A stretch of 64,000 nucleotides of DNA from CAYZMH01 sp964479445 (GTDB lineage Bacteria > Bacteroidota > Bacteroidia > Bacteroidales > GCA-2748055). The position numbers and the translations under genes are program-made. The notes under the pieces were generated by a model. It made no database searches. It was not told the origin of the DNA and worked only from the letters and a program-made list of their open reading frames with translations. This document shows positions 6,698 through 15,995 of the stretch, one piece after another (position 1 is the first letter of the stretch; each line of letters opens with the position of its first letter). The stretch lies in contig CAYZMH010000005.1 of assembly GCA_964479445.1 (NCBI GenBank), positions 1 to 64,000 of the forward strand. Direction: 5' to 3'.

Positions 6698-9640
6698 TTA
6701 CCGGTTCAGTACGTAGTACTCAAAGAGATAGTACCCCTCTTCCCGCAACCGGTGCCGGAAGGGGGGTAACTTGTTTACACTGCGTCCGCCTTCCAGCTTT
6801 ACATTCTCGTACTCCTCGGTGTGTACCGTCTTCCCCCCGGGGTTTTTCACCACCACTTTCAGTCTTACCGTTTGAGCCTCCCCCAGGTTCAGGATCACGG
6901 GTGTTACTTTATCCCTGCGACCAAGCACCACGTCGGGATTGTCGCTCCCGGCCATGATATCCTGAAGCACCATCCTGTTAACGTGGTATGCCAGCTTGGC
7001 ATGACCCAGGGCATCGATAAGGGGCTTCCGGTAGGTCCCGCTGTTGGGTCCGCCATGCAGGCAACACCAGCTGAACCCGTCTGTATCCTTCATCCGTTGC
7101 CACTTCATGGATTCATAGGCACTGAATGCCTGCCAGGCCTGACTGGTACGCCATTCGTCGTATTCAAAATGACGCCCGATAGAGCGAAGATCGTACCTGT
7201 TCTCGTAAGAGGGCATCCGGTACCAGGGTTTCCCGCGGGCGTATTCAAAATTTTGCATCCCGATGGACTCTTCGTGTTCAAAATTGATGTAGGCACGCTC
7301 CCTGCTGTCCAGCAAACTCTGCCGGTAGGCATCGGGCCATTTCCGGATGTTATGCCACTGCGCTCCATATCCGGTGACTGCATCCTGGTTGCCCCGGACG
7401 ATCATGGGGGCGGTCCATTCCGGGCACGGAACGATGGAATCTCCCTCCCGGTTGATCGTTCCCGCATCGTTGCGGTAGGCAAAATGCCGGTTGTAGGAGC
7501 TGGGGGAGATGAGCCGGCTGCTGTCGCTGGAATAGATGGTGTTGTAGATTTTCGTGATAAACCGGTTGGAGTAGGACAGGGGTTTACCGCCAAACTCGTT
7601 GGGGTGATTCGATCCTTCCCATATCACGATGCTGGGGTGATTGAACACCTGGTCCATGTAGGCCGGGTATCCCCCGAAATCGATCCCTCCCCACTCTCCT
7701 TCACGGATCCAGGAGGAGGTGGGCCATATCAGCATCACCCCCATCTGGTCGGCCATCTCGGCGATGCGCGGATCATTGATGCTGTGGGCATAGGTACCCC
7801 CGGCATGTACGTGGATCCGGAGTGTATTGCCCATCTTTTTGCATGCCAGCAGCTCCTCTGCCAGGATCTCCGGCGGTGCGCACCGGTTCCATCTGGCAAT
7901 GTTTTCCACGGGCATTCGGAATCCCATGGTCTGTGCACCCCCCAGCAATTCAGGTTTCCCGTTGATGCGCAGGGTGCCGTCCTCCTGGCTGATCGTGCGG
8001 ATCCCGGTGGTAAACACGTAATCATCGACCACCCGTTCTTCCTGCAACAGTTTTACCTCCACCCTATAGAGATTGGGATGTTCGTGGGTCCAAAGGAGTG
8101 GGTTGGCCAACCTGATCCGTTCATGCAGGTGGACGGAGTCCCGGGCAAAGATCTGCAGGGGCAGGGTGTCTGAAGCGGCCGGCTGATGTTTCTCCCGGGG
8201 AAACCAGGGGTAATAGTTGATCTGCAGCTTCCCGCTGAAGGTACGGTCGGTTTGATTCTGAACCACCACCCTGTAGTGCTGGACGGCGCCGGGTTCCGTA
8301 GAAACGGTGTGTGCCCTGGCGCTATGGATGAAGGTGCCTGCCGTAAGATCGATCCATGCCCGGCCGCAGAACCAACCGACATTTCGGTCGAGTGGGGAGT
8401 GGTAAAGTTCGCCTTCGTTGTGGAAAGCAAAGACCCGGATGGCTACCAGGTTTTCCTGGTAAGGAACCAGGAACGGAGTGATATCCAACTCCACCGGCCG
8501 GCGGTTATGGGTGACATGCACTATTCGCCCGTTGATCCAGATCTCTCCCCCGGGATCCAGCGTCTCGATGTGGAGACGGGCGTGTTCGAAATTACCGGGA
8601 GTGATGATTCTGCGCAGGTAGAGATCTTCTCCGCGTTCTTTCTCACCGCCATGGACAATGGGCAGACGGCCGGACTGCCAGCGGGAATCGTTGTATCCCG
8701 GTTGGTGCCAATCCTGCATGGAGGGCGGTACCTGGAAACTCTCGTCGAGAAACTCGCTGATGCGGTAGGGATGCCGGGTATCACAGCCCGTGCTGTCAAA
8801 TGCCAGTCCGTTTAAATTATCCAGCCTCGTTCCCGTTCCGCCGTGGATTTCCAGCGCAGTTACGGGTCCGTCCCCCGCAAGCTGTGCCCAATCGCCAATT
8901 TTACGGCCGTTCACCAGCAGGTTATAGCGCCGGTTGAGCAGGTCCACCTCCAGTCTGAATCGCTGCCAGGAGCCCCTTTCATAAGCTGCGCCCATACGGT
9001 CGTTGCCGTTGTCGGTGTAGAAGATGTTACCGTTGGCGTGGAGCCCGGCTTCAGCGAGCAGGGCAGAACCGTTTTTCAGTGCGATCCCCAGGGGTGCATT
9101 GCCCTTATTGCTGTAAACATCCCAGTCAAGGTAAAACCGCCATTGCTGGGTATCTATCCGGACAGTAGTTACGGTGCGGGGCTGGAGAAAAATGAGGGAT
9201 CCTTCTTCCACCGCCAGGTTTTCGCGGTCCTGCCACGCCTCCACTTTGCGGCGTGCTGCAGCCAGGTCACCCCGTTGATGCCCTGTCTTGCGCATCTCGT
9301 CCAGCAGGATCCGCTTTCTTGTTTCCGGAAGTGGCCGGGGTTTGAGGTTTTTTAAAAAGCGTGAAACCTCGTGGTCTTCCACGGCCTGTTTGTCCAGGGC
9401 GGTATCCATAAACCACTCACCGGCTACCCGTGTGTAGGTTTCCAGGAAATCGATGCGTTGTTCCGTGTCAAAATACTCTCTTTCTCCTTTAAAATCGGTG
9501 ATGCCGTTGGCTTCACGGTCTTTGGAAAAGTAGCGCAGCTCAAAAGAGGCGGACACCTGGGCAGGTAGCGTAGAAGGGGATGCCAGGAAAATGGCTGACA
9601 GGAGGAGTATGAATCTTCTGTTTCGCGGGATCAGATGCAT
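6698..9640 (-). CDS. Divergent glycoside hydrolase family 2 protein, exported
   Basis: The ATG at 9640 is chosen because it puts a signal peptide at the N-terminus (MHLIPRNRRFILLLSAIFLA, cleavage after LPAQ); the frame is open 14 codons further upstream. The mature protein has an N-terminal helical region, a ConA-like or LamG-like beta domain (about residues 150-285), a GH2 sugar-binding/jelly-roll domain (about 295-440), an immunoglobulin-like domain (about 450-560) and a TIM barrel. Family members hydrolyse beta-linked sugars such as galactosides, glucuronides, mannosides or glucosaminides. The segment NHPSIVIWEGSNHPNE aligns with the acid/base region, but the usual Asn-Glu pair appears as Asn-His, with a Glu three residues later. 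A candidate nucleophile region is INFEHEESIG, near residues 785-794. The substrate is unknown. It shares a 3' to 5' run with the lipoprotein at 9669. Confidence 0.8.
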   Translation of the reverse strand: MHLIPRNRRFILLLSAIFLASPSTLPAQVSASFELRYFSKDREANGITDFKGEREYFDTEQRIDFLETYTRVAGEWFMDTALDKQAVEDHEVSRFLKNLKPRPLPETRKRILLDEMRKTGHQRGDLAAARRKVEAWQDRENLAVEEGSLIFLQPRTVTTVRIDTQQWRFYLDWDVYSNKGNAPLGIALKNGSALLAEAGLHANGNIFYTDNGNDRMGAAYERGSWQRFRLEVDLLNRRYNLLVNGRKIGDWAQLAGDGPVTALEIHGGTGTRLDNLNGLAFDSTGCDTRHPYRISEFLDESFQVPPSMQDWHQPGYNDSRWQSGRLPIVHGGEKERGEDLYLRRIITPGNFEHARLHIETLDPGGEIWINGRIVHVTHNRRPVELDITPFLVPYQENLVAIRVFAFHNEGELYHSPLDRNVGWFCGRAWIDLTAGTFIHSARAHTVSTEPGAVQHYRVVVQNQTDRTFSGKLQINYYPWFPREKHQPAASDTLPLQIFARDSVHLHERIRLANPLLWTHEHPNLYRVEVKLLQEERVVDDYVFTTGIRTISQEDGTLRINGKPELLGGAQTMGFRMPVENIARWNRCAPPEILAEELLACKKMGNTLRIHVHAGGTYAHSINDPRIAEMADQMGVMLIWPTSSWIREGEWGGIDFGGYPAYMDQVFNHPSIVIWEGSNHPNEFGGKPLSYSNRFITKIYNTIYSSDSSRLISPSSYNRHFAYRNDAGTINREGDSIVPCPEWTAPMIVRGNQDAVTGYGAQWHNIRKWPDAYRQSLLDSRERAYINFEHEESIGMQNFEYARGKPWYRMPSYENRYDLRSIGRHFEYDEWRTSQAWQAFSAYESMKWQRMKDTDGFSWCCLHGGPNSGTYRKPLIDALGHAKLAYHVNRMVLQDIMAGSDNPDVVLGRRDKVTPVILNLGEAQTVRLKVVVKNPGGKTVHTEEYENVKLEGGRSVNKLPPFRHRLREEGYYLFEYYVLNR

Positions 9641-9668
9641 AGCATAAATAGTAATGGTGGAACGGGCA

Positions 9669-10556
9669 TCAGGAGTCGTCATCCGCTTTTATAAGTGCGG
9701 TGCGGATCTGCCTGACCAGGTTATTAACCTGAACCAGGGTTTCGGGTTCATACGTGATGGTGGCATCTGCGGCGCGGATCTTCTTCCGGGCAGTGTCCAC
9801 CTGGAACCCTTCCCTGGGATAACGGATGGTTACCCGGTCAAATTGTTTCCTCAGCTTTTTTAGCATGAGCAAATAGCCGGCCACAGGGAGTGACTCCTGG
9901 TGATTGCTGAGCAGGGTGATCATACTGTTGAGGGCGTATTTCTGTTGAAGGATGCGGTCTGCCATTTCCGGGGACCGGCTTTCTTCCTGGTAGATCTTCA
10001 CACCGATGTACATGGCTTCGATCCAACCCCCGAATAGCGTTAGTGCAGCCAGGTTTTCATAGCCGTTCTCCCTGAAGTAACGATCGGTTTGTACATAGAT
10101 GTCTTCAATCACACTGGCCAGAGAATCTTCATTGTTGAAGTGTTTTTCCAGTCGCTTGCTGGAGGCTTCGAAGATCGGATCGGGGATATCCAGTTTCCCT
10201 GCCAGCACCTGGATGGCCGAGTAGTAGGAGCCGGCATCCGCTGACTGTTCAAAAAGCTTGGTGTAACTCATATCCACCCCGTACACTCCCATCATCACTG
10301 CCATCTGTTCCGGTTTACGGTAAAGGGTGATGTGCCGGGTGGGGGCTGTAAATTCCGGGTTGTAGTTGGTGCCGGTTCGCTCGAACAGTCCGGCTACATC
10401 CGTGGGAAGATAGAGCGAGTAGATGATATCGTGTACCTGCTCCGGGTCGGAGCCGGAACCGGCCTGCCGGAAAGCCTCCGCGGGCTCTTTCTGCGGGGAT
10501 TTACAGGCAGTAAGTGACAGGGTAAGCAAGGCAAACAGACAGATTACATGGTTCAT
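9669..10556 (-). CDS. Hypothetical lipoprotein
   Basis: A 295-residue lipoprotein of unknown function. The signal MNHVICLFALLTLSLTAC ends in the lipobox LTAC, so the acylated cysteine is residue 18. The mature region is mostly helical, with segments such as VIEDIYVQTDRYFRENGYEN and a final VNNLVRQIRTALIKADDDS; no catalytic motif is recognised. It lies about 60 bases downstream of the cytidylate-kinase-like gene and about 30 bases upstream of the GH2 start chosen here. A shared transcript is plausible, though the proteins have no obvious functional link. A near-consensus minus-strand promoter element (TACCTTTA) lies at 10576-10583. Confidence 0.72.
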   Translation of the reverse strand: MNHVICLFALLTLSLTACKSPQKEPAEAFRQAGSGSDPEQVHDIIYSLYLPTDVAGLFERTGTNYNPEFTAPTRHITLYRKPEQMAVMMGVYGVDMSYTKLFEQSADAGSYYSAIQVLAGKLDIPDPIFEASSKRLEKHFNNEDSLASVIEDIYVQTDRYFRENGYENLAALTLFGGWIEAMYIGVKIYQEESRSPEMADRILQQKYALNSMITLLSNHQESLPVAGYLLMLKKLRKQFDRVTIRYPREGFQVDTARKKIRAADATITYEPETLVQVNNLVRQIRTALIKADDDS

Positions 10557-10617
10557 TCCCGGTAGAAATTTTTACTAAAGGTATAAAAAACGGAATAAAA
10601 TCGGAGAGCGGATGCGA

Positions 10618-11310
10618 TCAGACCATATCCCTGGTTTTCAATGCGGCGACGATCATTTCGGCTATCTCCTCGACACTCAACGTCATGCAGTTGTACCGGA
10701 TATCAAAGCGGGTGTAATCGGTTCCCCTCCCTTCAAACATATCGCGGAATTGCTGTCTTTTTTTATCAACATTTCGTGCATACTTACGGGCCTGATCGAT
10801 GGTCATATCATGTTTCTCGGCTATCCGGAGCGCCCTCCATTCCAGCGGGGCTTCCAGGCAAACATGGAGAGACTTGGGGATATCGTGGGTAATGGCCACT
10901 CCGCCCCGGCCAACAATGATTGCATTTCCATAGTTGGCAAATGAACGAATCACCTTGGCCATGGTGTTGCGGATTTTGTAATCGGGTTTGTAATAATCCT
11001 TGGACTGGGTCAGAAGCAGGTCTTCGAGTACCCCCCGCTTTTTGTAATCAAAGACGTGCTGTATGCGTTCGCTCTCCACCTTCAGTTCTCGGGCAGACTC
11101 CTGCAGGATCTCTTTGCTGATCCACCGCCAGGCATGATCCTTTGCTTTTTTGCTCTTGATATCATTGAGTTTGTCGGTCAATGCAGAAGCAATTTTCTTG
11201 GCCGGACATCCCAATTGACGGGAAATAGTGACGACCGGACCGGGAAATATATTCTTTGCAGGGTCATCTTTGTACCAGTCATCCAGATATTTCGACAGAT
11301 CCACTTTCAT
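10618..11310 (-). CDS. Cytidylate-kinase-like protein with atypical P-loop
   Basis: A 230-residue protein of the cytidylate-kinase-like family. The opening strand VVTISRQLGCPAKKIASAL aligns with the nucleotide-binding start of CMP kinases, but the usual GSGGR-type loop reads GCPAKK, which is unusual. Downstream, IIVGRGGVAI and a helix with R/K-rich sequence (EWRALRIAEKHDMTIDQARK) match the lid and base-binding region of the family. True CMP kinase (Cmk) of this size normally has an intact P-loop, so this is probably a paralogue whose substrate is unknown rather than the housekeeping enzyme. It is divergent from mdh and first in a run with the downstream lipoprotein gene. Confidence 0.75.
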   Translation of the reverse strand: MKVDLSKYLDDWYKDDPAKNIFPGPVVTISRQLGCPAKKIASALTDKLNDIKSKKAKDHAWRWISKEILQESARELKVESERIQHVFDYKKRGVLEDLLLTQSKDYYKPDYKIRNTMAKVIRSFANYGNAIIVGRGGVAITHDIPKSLHVCLEAPLEWRALRIAEKHDMTIDQARKYARNVDKKRQQFRDMFEGRGTDYTRFDIRYNCMTLSVEEIAEMIVAALKTRDMV

Positions 11311-11510
11311 AGGTCAGGGTGTTTGTTGCCTGTTTACAATATAGAACTTTTCGGAATGAAAATCAAGAAAGCCGAAGGAATATGAACCGGCAGTCCGGTT
11401 AATACCTCATACAGGGATTCCCGAATATTCGCACAGTCAATTTTTAACCTGTTTTCTGTCAACCAAATGCACTTCTGCTTGTTGTTATAACGTAACCAAA
11501 CGCGTTTCTT

Positions 11511-12473
11511 ATGAATAAGATTACCGTAATTGGCGCCGGCAATGTGGGAGCCACCACGGCCAATGTCATTGCGCATAAAGACCTTGCCCGGGAGGTTGTT
11601 TTACTGGATATCAAGGACGGACTGGCGGAAGGGAAGGCTCTTGATATCTGGCAGACCTCTTCCATACACCATTTCAATACACGGGTGACCGGATCCACCA
11701 ACGATTACCTGAAAACCAAGGGATCCGGCGTTGTGGTGATTACCTCCGGCGTTCCCCGGAAACCGGGGATGTCGCGGGACGATTTGATCAAAACCAATGC
11801 TACCATTGTCAAGGATGTGACGGAGAGAGTGATCAAATACTCTCCCGATGCCATTATTATAGTGGTGTCCAATCCGCTGGATGTTATGACCTATGCTGCT
11901 TTTCGTGCAGCCAATAAATCTTCCAACAAAGTCTTTGGTATGGCCGGAGTGCTGGATACCGGGCGCTATAAAGCTTTTATTGCGGAAGCGCTCAATGTCT
12001 CCCCGGAGGATATCCACGCCATGCTCCTGGGAGGTCATGGAGATACCATGGTACCACTGCCCCGGTACACCTCCATTAACGGGATCCCCGTAACCGAACT
12101 GCTCAGTGAAGAGGTGATCGAAAAGATCGTCGACCGCACCCGCAAAGGGGGTGGTGAGCTGGTCAGACTGATGGGTACCTCGGCCTGGTATGCACCGGGA
12201 GGCGCCGTGGCCCAGATGGTGGAAGCCATTGTGGATGACCAGAAACGGGTATTGCCTGTATGTGCCTGTTTGAAAGGGGAATTTGGATTAAAGAATATCT
12301 ACCTGGGGGTACCCGTTAAGCTTGGAAGAGACGGAGTCGAGGAGGTAGTGGAAATCAGTCTGAACGAAGGCGAGCGCCAGTTGCTGAATGCGTCAGCCGA
12401 ATCCGTTAAGAAAGTGATGAAGGTCCTCGATGATTTGGAGTTATTTGATTCCACCTTTCCCTGCAATGAGTAA
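11511..12473 (+). CDS. mdh: Malate dehydrogenase (LDH-like type)
   Basis: A 320-residue NAD-dependent dehydrogenase that interconverts malate and oxaloacetate in the TCA or reductive branch. The Rossmann motif is GAGNVG (residues 8-13). Substrate-binding arginines appear in VPRKPGMSRDDL (R83, R89) and GVLDTGR (R152), and the catalytic histidine is H176 in GGHGDTMV. The MSR at the mobile loop supports malate over lactate, where lactate dehydrogenases usually have Gln. It is transcribed alone, divergent from the kinase-like gene. Confidence 0.95.
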   Translation: MNKITVIGAGNVGATTANVIAHKDLAREVVLLDIKDGLAEGKALDIWQTSSIHHFNTRVTGSTNDYLKTKGSGVVVITSGVPRKPGMSRDDLIKTNATIVKDVTERVIKYSPDAIIIVVSNPLDVMTYAAFRAANKSSNKVFGMAGVLDTGRYKAFIAEALNVSPEDIHAMLLGGHGDTMVPLPRYTSINGIPVTELLSEEVIEKIVDRTRKGGGELVRLMGTSAWYAPGGAVAQMVEAIVDDQKRVLPVCACLKGEFGLKNIYLGVPVKLGRDGVEEVVEISLNEGERQLLNASAESVKKVMKVLDDLELFDSTFPCNE

Positions 12474-12623
12474 CCCCCCCTATCCGCGATGAGTGAGTCT
12501 TTCGCGCCCTGCGGTTAGCGATCATATATCCATGTATAGAGCAACCCCACTCCGCTGTTGACAATTGTAAAATTTATTGTTATCCCTGTTGCTGAGCTTT
12601 TAACAGGATGACGATGAAATGAC

Positions 12624-12661
12624 GATATACATATTTTAATACATATTTAAATATGTATATC
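12624..12661. repeat. AT-rich inverted and direct repeat cluster
   Basis: The half-site ATACATATTT occurs twice in direct orientation and once inverted. A perfect 20-base palindrome spans 12639-12658 (ATACATATTTAAATATGTAT). A second, 12-base inverted pair joins 12624-12635 with 12650-12661. It lies 100 bases before the secDF promoter element and could be an operator for a dimeric regulator, a hairpin, or simple AT-rich DNA. The arrangement is seen; the function is inference. Confidence 0.5.
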
Positions 12662-12761
12662 TTATAAATGAGAAGAACCTGGATACGGGCACTCTTCCCG
12701 TCCATTTTTTAGCCCGCCGGAACATCCTTCCTTATTCCTCCCATTTTCAAAAAAATAGTAT

Positions 12762-12769
12762 TATATTTG
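12762..12769 (+). promoter_or_regulatory. Bacteroidota -7 element for secDF
   Basis: TATATTTG matches TAnnTTTG exactly and lies 51 bases before the secDF ATG, leaving an untranslated leader of about 45 bases. No strong -33 TTG is visible at the usual spacing. Confidence 0.6.
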
Positions 12770-12820
12770 CGGGTCCAATTGAAAAGATAGATTAAACCGT
12801 TATTAATAAATTAGTTAAAA

Positions 12821-15800
12821 ATGCAGAATAAAGGTGCAATCAGGTTACTGGCCATCGTTTTTGCTGCGATTTGTGTGTACCAGCTCTCGTTCACGTTTTT
12901 CACCCAGAAGGTGGAGCGGAATGCCCGGGAGTATGCTGAGGGAGATTTCAGCAAAGAGCGGGCTTACCTGGATTCCATGAAGAGTGAAGAGGTGTATAAT
13001 TTCCTATGGATCAAAAAATACACCTACCAGGAGTGCAAGGAGCGTGAAATCAACCTGGGACTGGACCTCAAGGGGGGTATGAACGTGGTACTGGAAATAG
13101 CCGTTGAAGACATTATCCGGTCCCTGGCCGCCCCGCAATATCTTTCCGATCCGGTATTTACCCAGACCATGGAGCTGGCCAAAGAGAAAAAGCGCAACTC
13201 CCCCCAGGATTTTGCCGATTTGTTTGCTGAAGCATTCGAAGAGATCAATCCGGGCGGACAGTTAGCCCAGTTTTTCATGACTCCTGAGTCGCGCGGCGAA
13301 ATCGATTTCAATACCACCAACGAAGAGGTGGTGGAGCACCTGAAGAGCGAGGCGGAAGATGCCATTGAAAACTCCTATAACGTTCTGCGAAACCGTATTG
13401 ACCGGTTTGGTGTTGTTCAGATGAATATCCAGCGCCTGGAGCGCCAGGGAAGGATCCTGGTGGAGCTACCGGGGGTAAAGGAGCCCGAACGTGTGACCAA
13501 GTTATTAACCGGAACGGCCAACCTGGAGTTCTGGACCACCTACCAGAATACCGAGATCTGGCCCATGATGGAAGAGGCCAACCAGATACTGGCCGATATG
13601 CAGGAGGCGGAAGGACTTACCGGGGAAGCTACGGAGGAAGATACTTCCATCCCGGGAGAGGCTGAAGAATCACCGGAGCCTGCGCAGCAAGAGGACAGCC
13701 TGCTGACCGTAGAAGGGGAAGATGAACTGCTGATGGACACCTCCGATCTGAGCATCCTGGGAGATGAAGATACCACGGGTCTGTACTCCGACCAGGAGAG
13801 GGAATTTTTCCGGGAGAATCCGCTCTTTGCGGTAATGCGTCCTTACGTCGATAACAATGGCCGGTTAATTCCGAGCGCCGTGGCCGGGGTAGTGGAGTTA
13901 AAGGACACCGGTAAAGTAAACACCCTGCTTTCCAGACCGCAGATCCGGCAACTGTTTCCTTCCGACCTTGAGTTTGCCTGGCATTTTCAGGAGCAGGGGG
14001 AAGAGACCCCGTTCCTCTACCTGTATGCCCTGAAGGCTACCCGGAACGGTCAGCCCGCCATGGATGGTAAATTCATCACCAATGCGAATCCGGATAACAA
14101 CCCCTACACCGGTGAGTTTGAAGTCAGCATGAGCATGAATGCTGAAGGGGCCAAGAAATGGGCCAACCTGACCCGCGAGAATGTCGGGAAGGCGATTGCG
14201 ATTGTGATGGACGGAGTGGTCTACTCGGCTCCCAATGTGAACGAAGAGATTAAGGGAGGAGCTTCATCCATCTCGGGGAACTTTACCCAGAACGAGGCCA
14301 CCGACCTTGCCAATATCCTGAAGTCTGGTAAGATGCCGGCCCGTGCCCGGATCGAATCCAGTGAAGTGATCGGTCCTTCCCTCGGAGCTCAGTCGGTTCG
14401 AGACGGAATGAACTCATTCCTGATTGCCTTTATTGTCGTACTGCTGTATATGCTCTTCTATTACAGCCGGAGGGCCGGACTGGTAGCGGATATTGCACTG
14501 TTGGCCAACATGTTCTTCCTGATCGGGGTGCTGGCATCCCTGCAGGCGGCACTCACGTTGCCGGGTATTGCAGGTATTGTGCTGACCATCGGTATGTCGG
14601 TGGATGCCAACGTGCTGATCTACGAGCGGATCCGGGAAGAGTTACAGGCTGGTAAAGGGAAAAAGGCAGCTGTCAAGGATGGATACAAAAATGCGTATTC
14701 GGCGATTATTGACGCCAACGTAACCACCTTTGTCACCGCTCTGATCCTGTTCTTCTTCGGAACCGGTCCGATTAAAGGCTTTGCCACCACACTGGTAATT
14801 GGTATTCTCACCTCGCTCTTTACGGCAATCCTTCTTACGCGTCTTATATATGAGCGCTGGCTGGCCAAGGGCAAGTCCCTGACCTTTGCCACCAAGCTTA
14901 CGCAGAATGCCTTTAAAAATATCAAGATCAATTTCCTGGATCGCAGGAAGATCTTTTATGCTATTTCTGCCCTGATTATTGCCGGCGGTGTTGCCTCCCT
15001 GGTAACGAAAGGACTGAACGGCGGCGTGGATTTCACCGGCGGCCGCAATTACGTGATAACTTTCGAGGATGATGTGGAAGTGGAAGAGATTCGTGAAATG
15101 CTTGCCGAACAGTTTGGCCAGATGCCCACGGTGATCACCTACGGGGAGAAGAGCAGCGTTCGTATTACCACCAAGTATATGATCGAGGATGACCGGCCGG
15201 AAGTGGATTCGATCGTCAAAGCCGAAATGTTCACGGCCCTGCAACCCGTTTTGCCGGATGACCTGAGTCGGGATGAGTTTGCAAACGGACAGGAGTATAT
15301 CATCAGTTCACATAAGGTGGGCCCCACCATTGCGGACGATATCAAGCGGAGCGCTGTCTGGGTGATCCTGATATCGCTGGCCTTTATCTTCGTCTATATC
15401 CTGGTTCGTTTCCGTAACTGGCAATTTGGTCTGGGTGCACTTGCCGCTGTGATACACGACGTACTTATTGTGATGGGACTCTTCTCCATATTCTACGGCA
15501 TTATGCCGTTCTCGCTGGAGATCGACCAGGCCTTCATTGCCGCGATCCTTACGGTGGTGGGTTATTCCATCAACGATACCGTGGTGGTGTTCGACCGGAT
15601 CAGGGAGTTTGTGGGATTGCAGCGCAAGCGGGAACGAAAAGAGATCTTTAACTCGGCCCTGAACAGCACTCTGAGCCGTACCTTCAGTACTTCGCTGAGT
15701 ACCTTCATGGTATTGCTTACCATCTTCATTTTCGGCGGCGATGTGATCCGCGGATTCACCTTCGCGCTGCTGATCGGGGTGGTTGTGGGTACCTACTCCT

Positions 15801-15886
15801 CGCTCTTTATAGCGACACCGGTGGTATACGATACCATTAAAAAGGGAGAGACCACCCGGGTATTGAAGGGAGCTCGCAAGAAATAA
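12821..15886 (+). CDS. secDF: Protein translocase subunit SecDF (fused)
   Basis: A 1021-residue fusion of SecD and SecF, which uses the proton gradient to pull secreted proteins through SecYEG into the periplasm. An N-terminal helix (residues 8-28) is followed by the SecD signature GLDLKGG (80-86), a large periplasmic region, and five helices from about 535. These include the conserved GMSVDANVLIYERIREEL. The SecF half starts near 695 with a helix and GGVDFTGGRN, and ends with five helices containing GYSINDTVVVFDRIRE. A stretch rich in Glu/Asp/Ser/Thr (261-325) interrupts the SecD periplasmic domain. The fusion is common in Bacteroidota. The gene has its own promoter element and a strong terminator. 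Confidence 0.96.
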   Translation: MQNKGAIRLLAIVFAAICVYQLSFTFFTQKVERNAREYAEGDFSKERAYLDSMKSEEVYNFLWIKKYTYQECKEREINLGLDLKGGMNVVLEIAVEDIIRSLAAPQYLSDPVFTQTMELAKEKKRNSPQDFADLFAEAFEEINPGGQLAQFFMTPESRGEIDFNTTNEEVVEHLKSEAEDAIENSYNVLRNRIDRFGVVQMNIQRLERQGRILVELPGVKEPERVTKLLTGTANLEFWTTYQNTEIWPMMEEANQILADMQEAEGLTGEATEEDTSIPGEAEESPEPAQQEDSLLTVEGEDELLMDTSDLSILGDEDTTGLYSDQEREFFRENPLFAVMRPYVDNNGRLIPSAVAGVVELKDTGKVNTLLSRPQIRQLFPSDLEFAWHFQEQGEETPFLYLYALKATRNGQPAMDGKFITNANPDNNPYTGEFEVSMSMNAEGAKKWANLTRENVGKAIAIVMDGVVYSAPNVNEEIKGGASSISGNFTQNEATDLANILKSGKMPARARIESSEVIGPSLGAQSVRDGMNSFLIAFIVVLLYMLFYYSRRAGLVADIALLANMFFLIGVLASLQAALTLPGIAGIVLTIGMSVDANVLIYERIREELQAGKGKKAAVKDGYKNAYSAIIDANVTTFVTALILFFFGTGPIKGFATTLVIGILTSLFTAILLTRLIYERWLAKGKSLTFATKLTQNAFKNIKINFLDRRKIFYAISALIIAGGVASLVTKGLNGGVDFTGGRNYVITFEDDVEVEEIREMLAEQFGQMPTVITYGEKSSVRITTKYMIEDDRPEVDSIVKAEMFTALQPVLPDDLSRDEFANGQEYIISSHKVGPTIADDIKRSAVWVILISLAFIFVYILVRFRNWQFGLGALAAVIHDVLIVMGLFSIFYGIMPFSLEIDQAFIAAILTVVGYSINDTVVVFDRIREFVGLQRKRERKEIFNSALNSTLSRTFSTSLSTFMVLLTIFIFGGDVIRGFTFALLIGVVVGTYSSLFIATPVVYDTIKKGETTRVLKGARKK

Positions 15887-15903
15887 TCACATCTCCCATA
15901 CTG

Positions 15904-15937
15904 AAAAAGCCCGGATCACAACCCCGGGCTTTTTTTT
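15904..15937 (+). terminator. Rho-independent terminator of secDF
   Basis: An 11-base stem (AAAAAGCCCGG with CCGGGCTTTTT) encloses a nine-base loop and runs into eight consecutive Ts. It starts 17 bases after the secDF stop. This is the clearest intrinsic terminator in the window. Confidence 0.9.
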
Positions 15938-15982
15938 ACGCCGGGAGCAGAAGTAGGGCGGTGTATTCGATCAGGAATTTTG

Positions 15983-15990
15983 TATCTTTG
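15983..15990 (+). promoter_or_regulatory. -7 element very close to the tatA start
   Basis: TATCTTTG fits TAnnTTTG perfectly but ends only five bases before the ATG at 15996. Transcription would then start at or next to that codon, giving a leaderless or near-leaderless mRNA. It also rules out the in-frame GTG at 15990 as a start. Confidence 0.55.
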
Positions 15991-15995
15991 TGTCT

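Larger units (their letters stand above)
12474..12820. other. Intergenic region upstream of secDF
   Basis: This 347-base spacer carries no gene. Its middle part is very AT-rich and holds a perfect palindrome and a longer inverted repeat, and its distal part holds the secDF promoter element; both are listed separately. No hairpin terminator for mdh was seen. Confidence 0.6.

Noticed and set aside
6821..8173. 450-codon frame opposite the GH2 gene
   Set aside because: A shadow of the GH2 coding strand; the GH2 protein has domains, motifs and a signal peptide while this frame has none.
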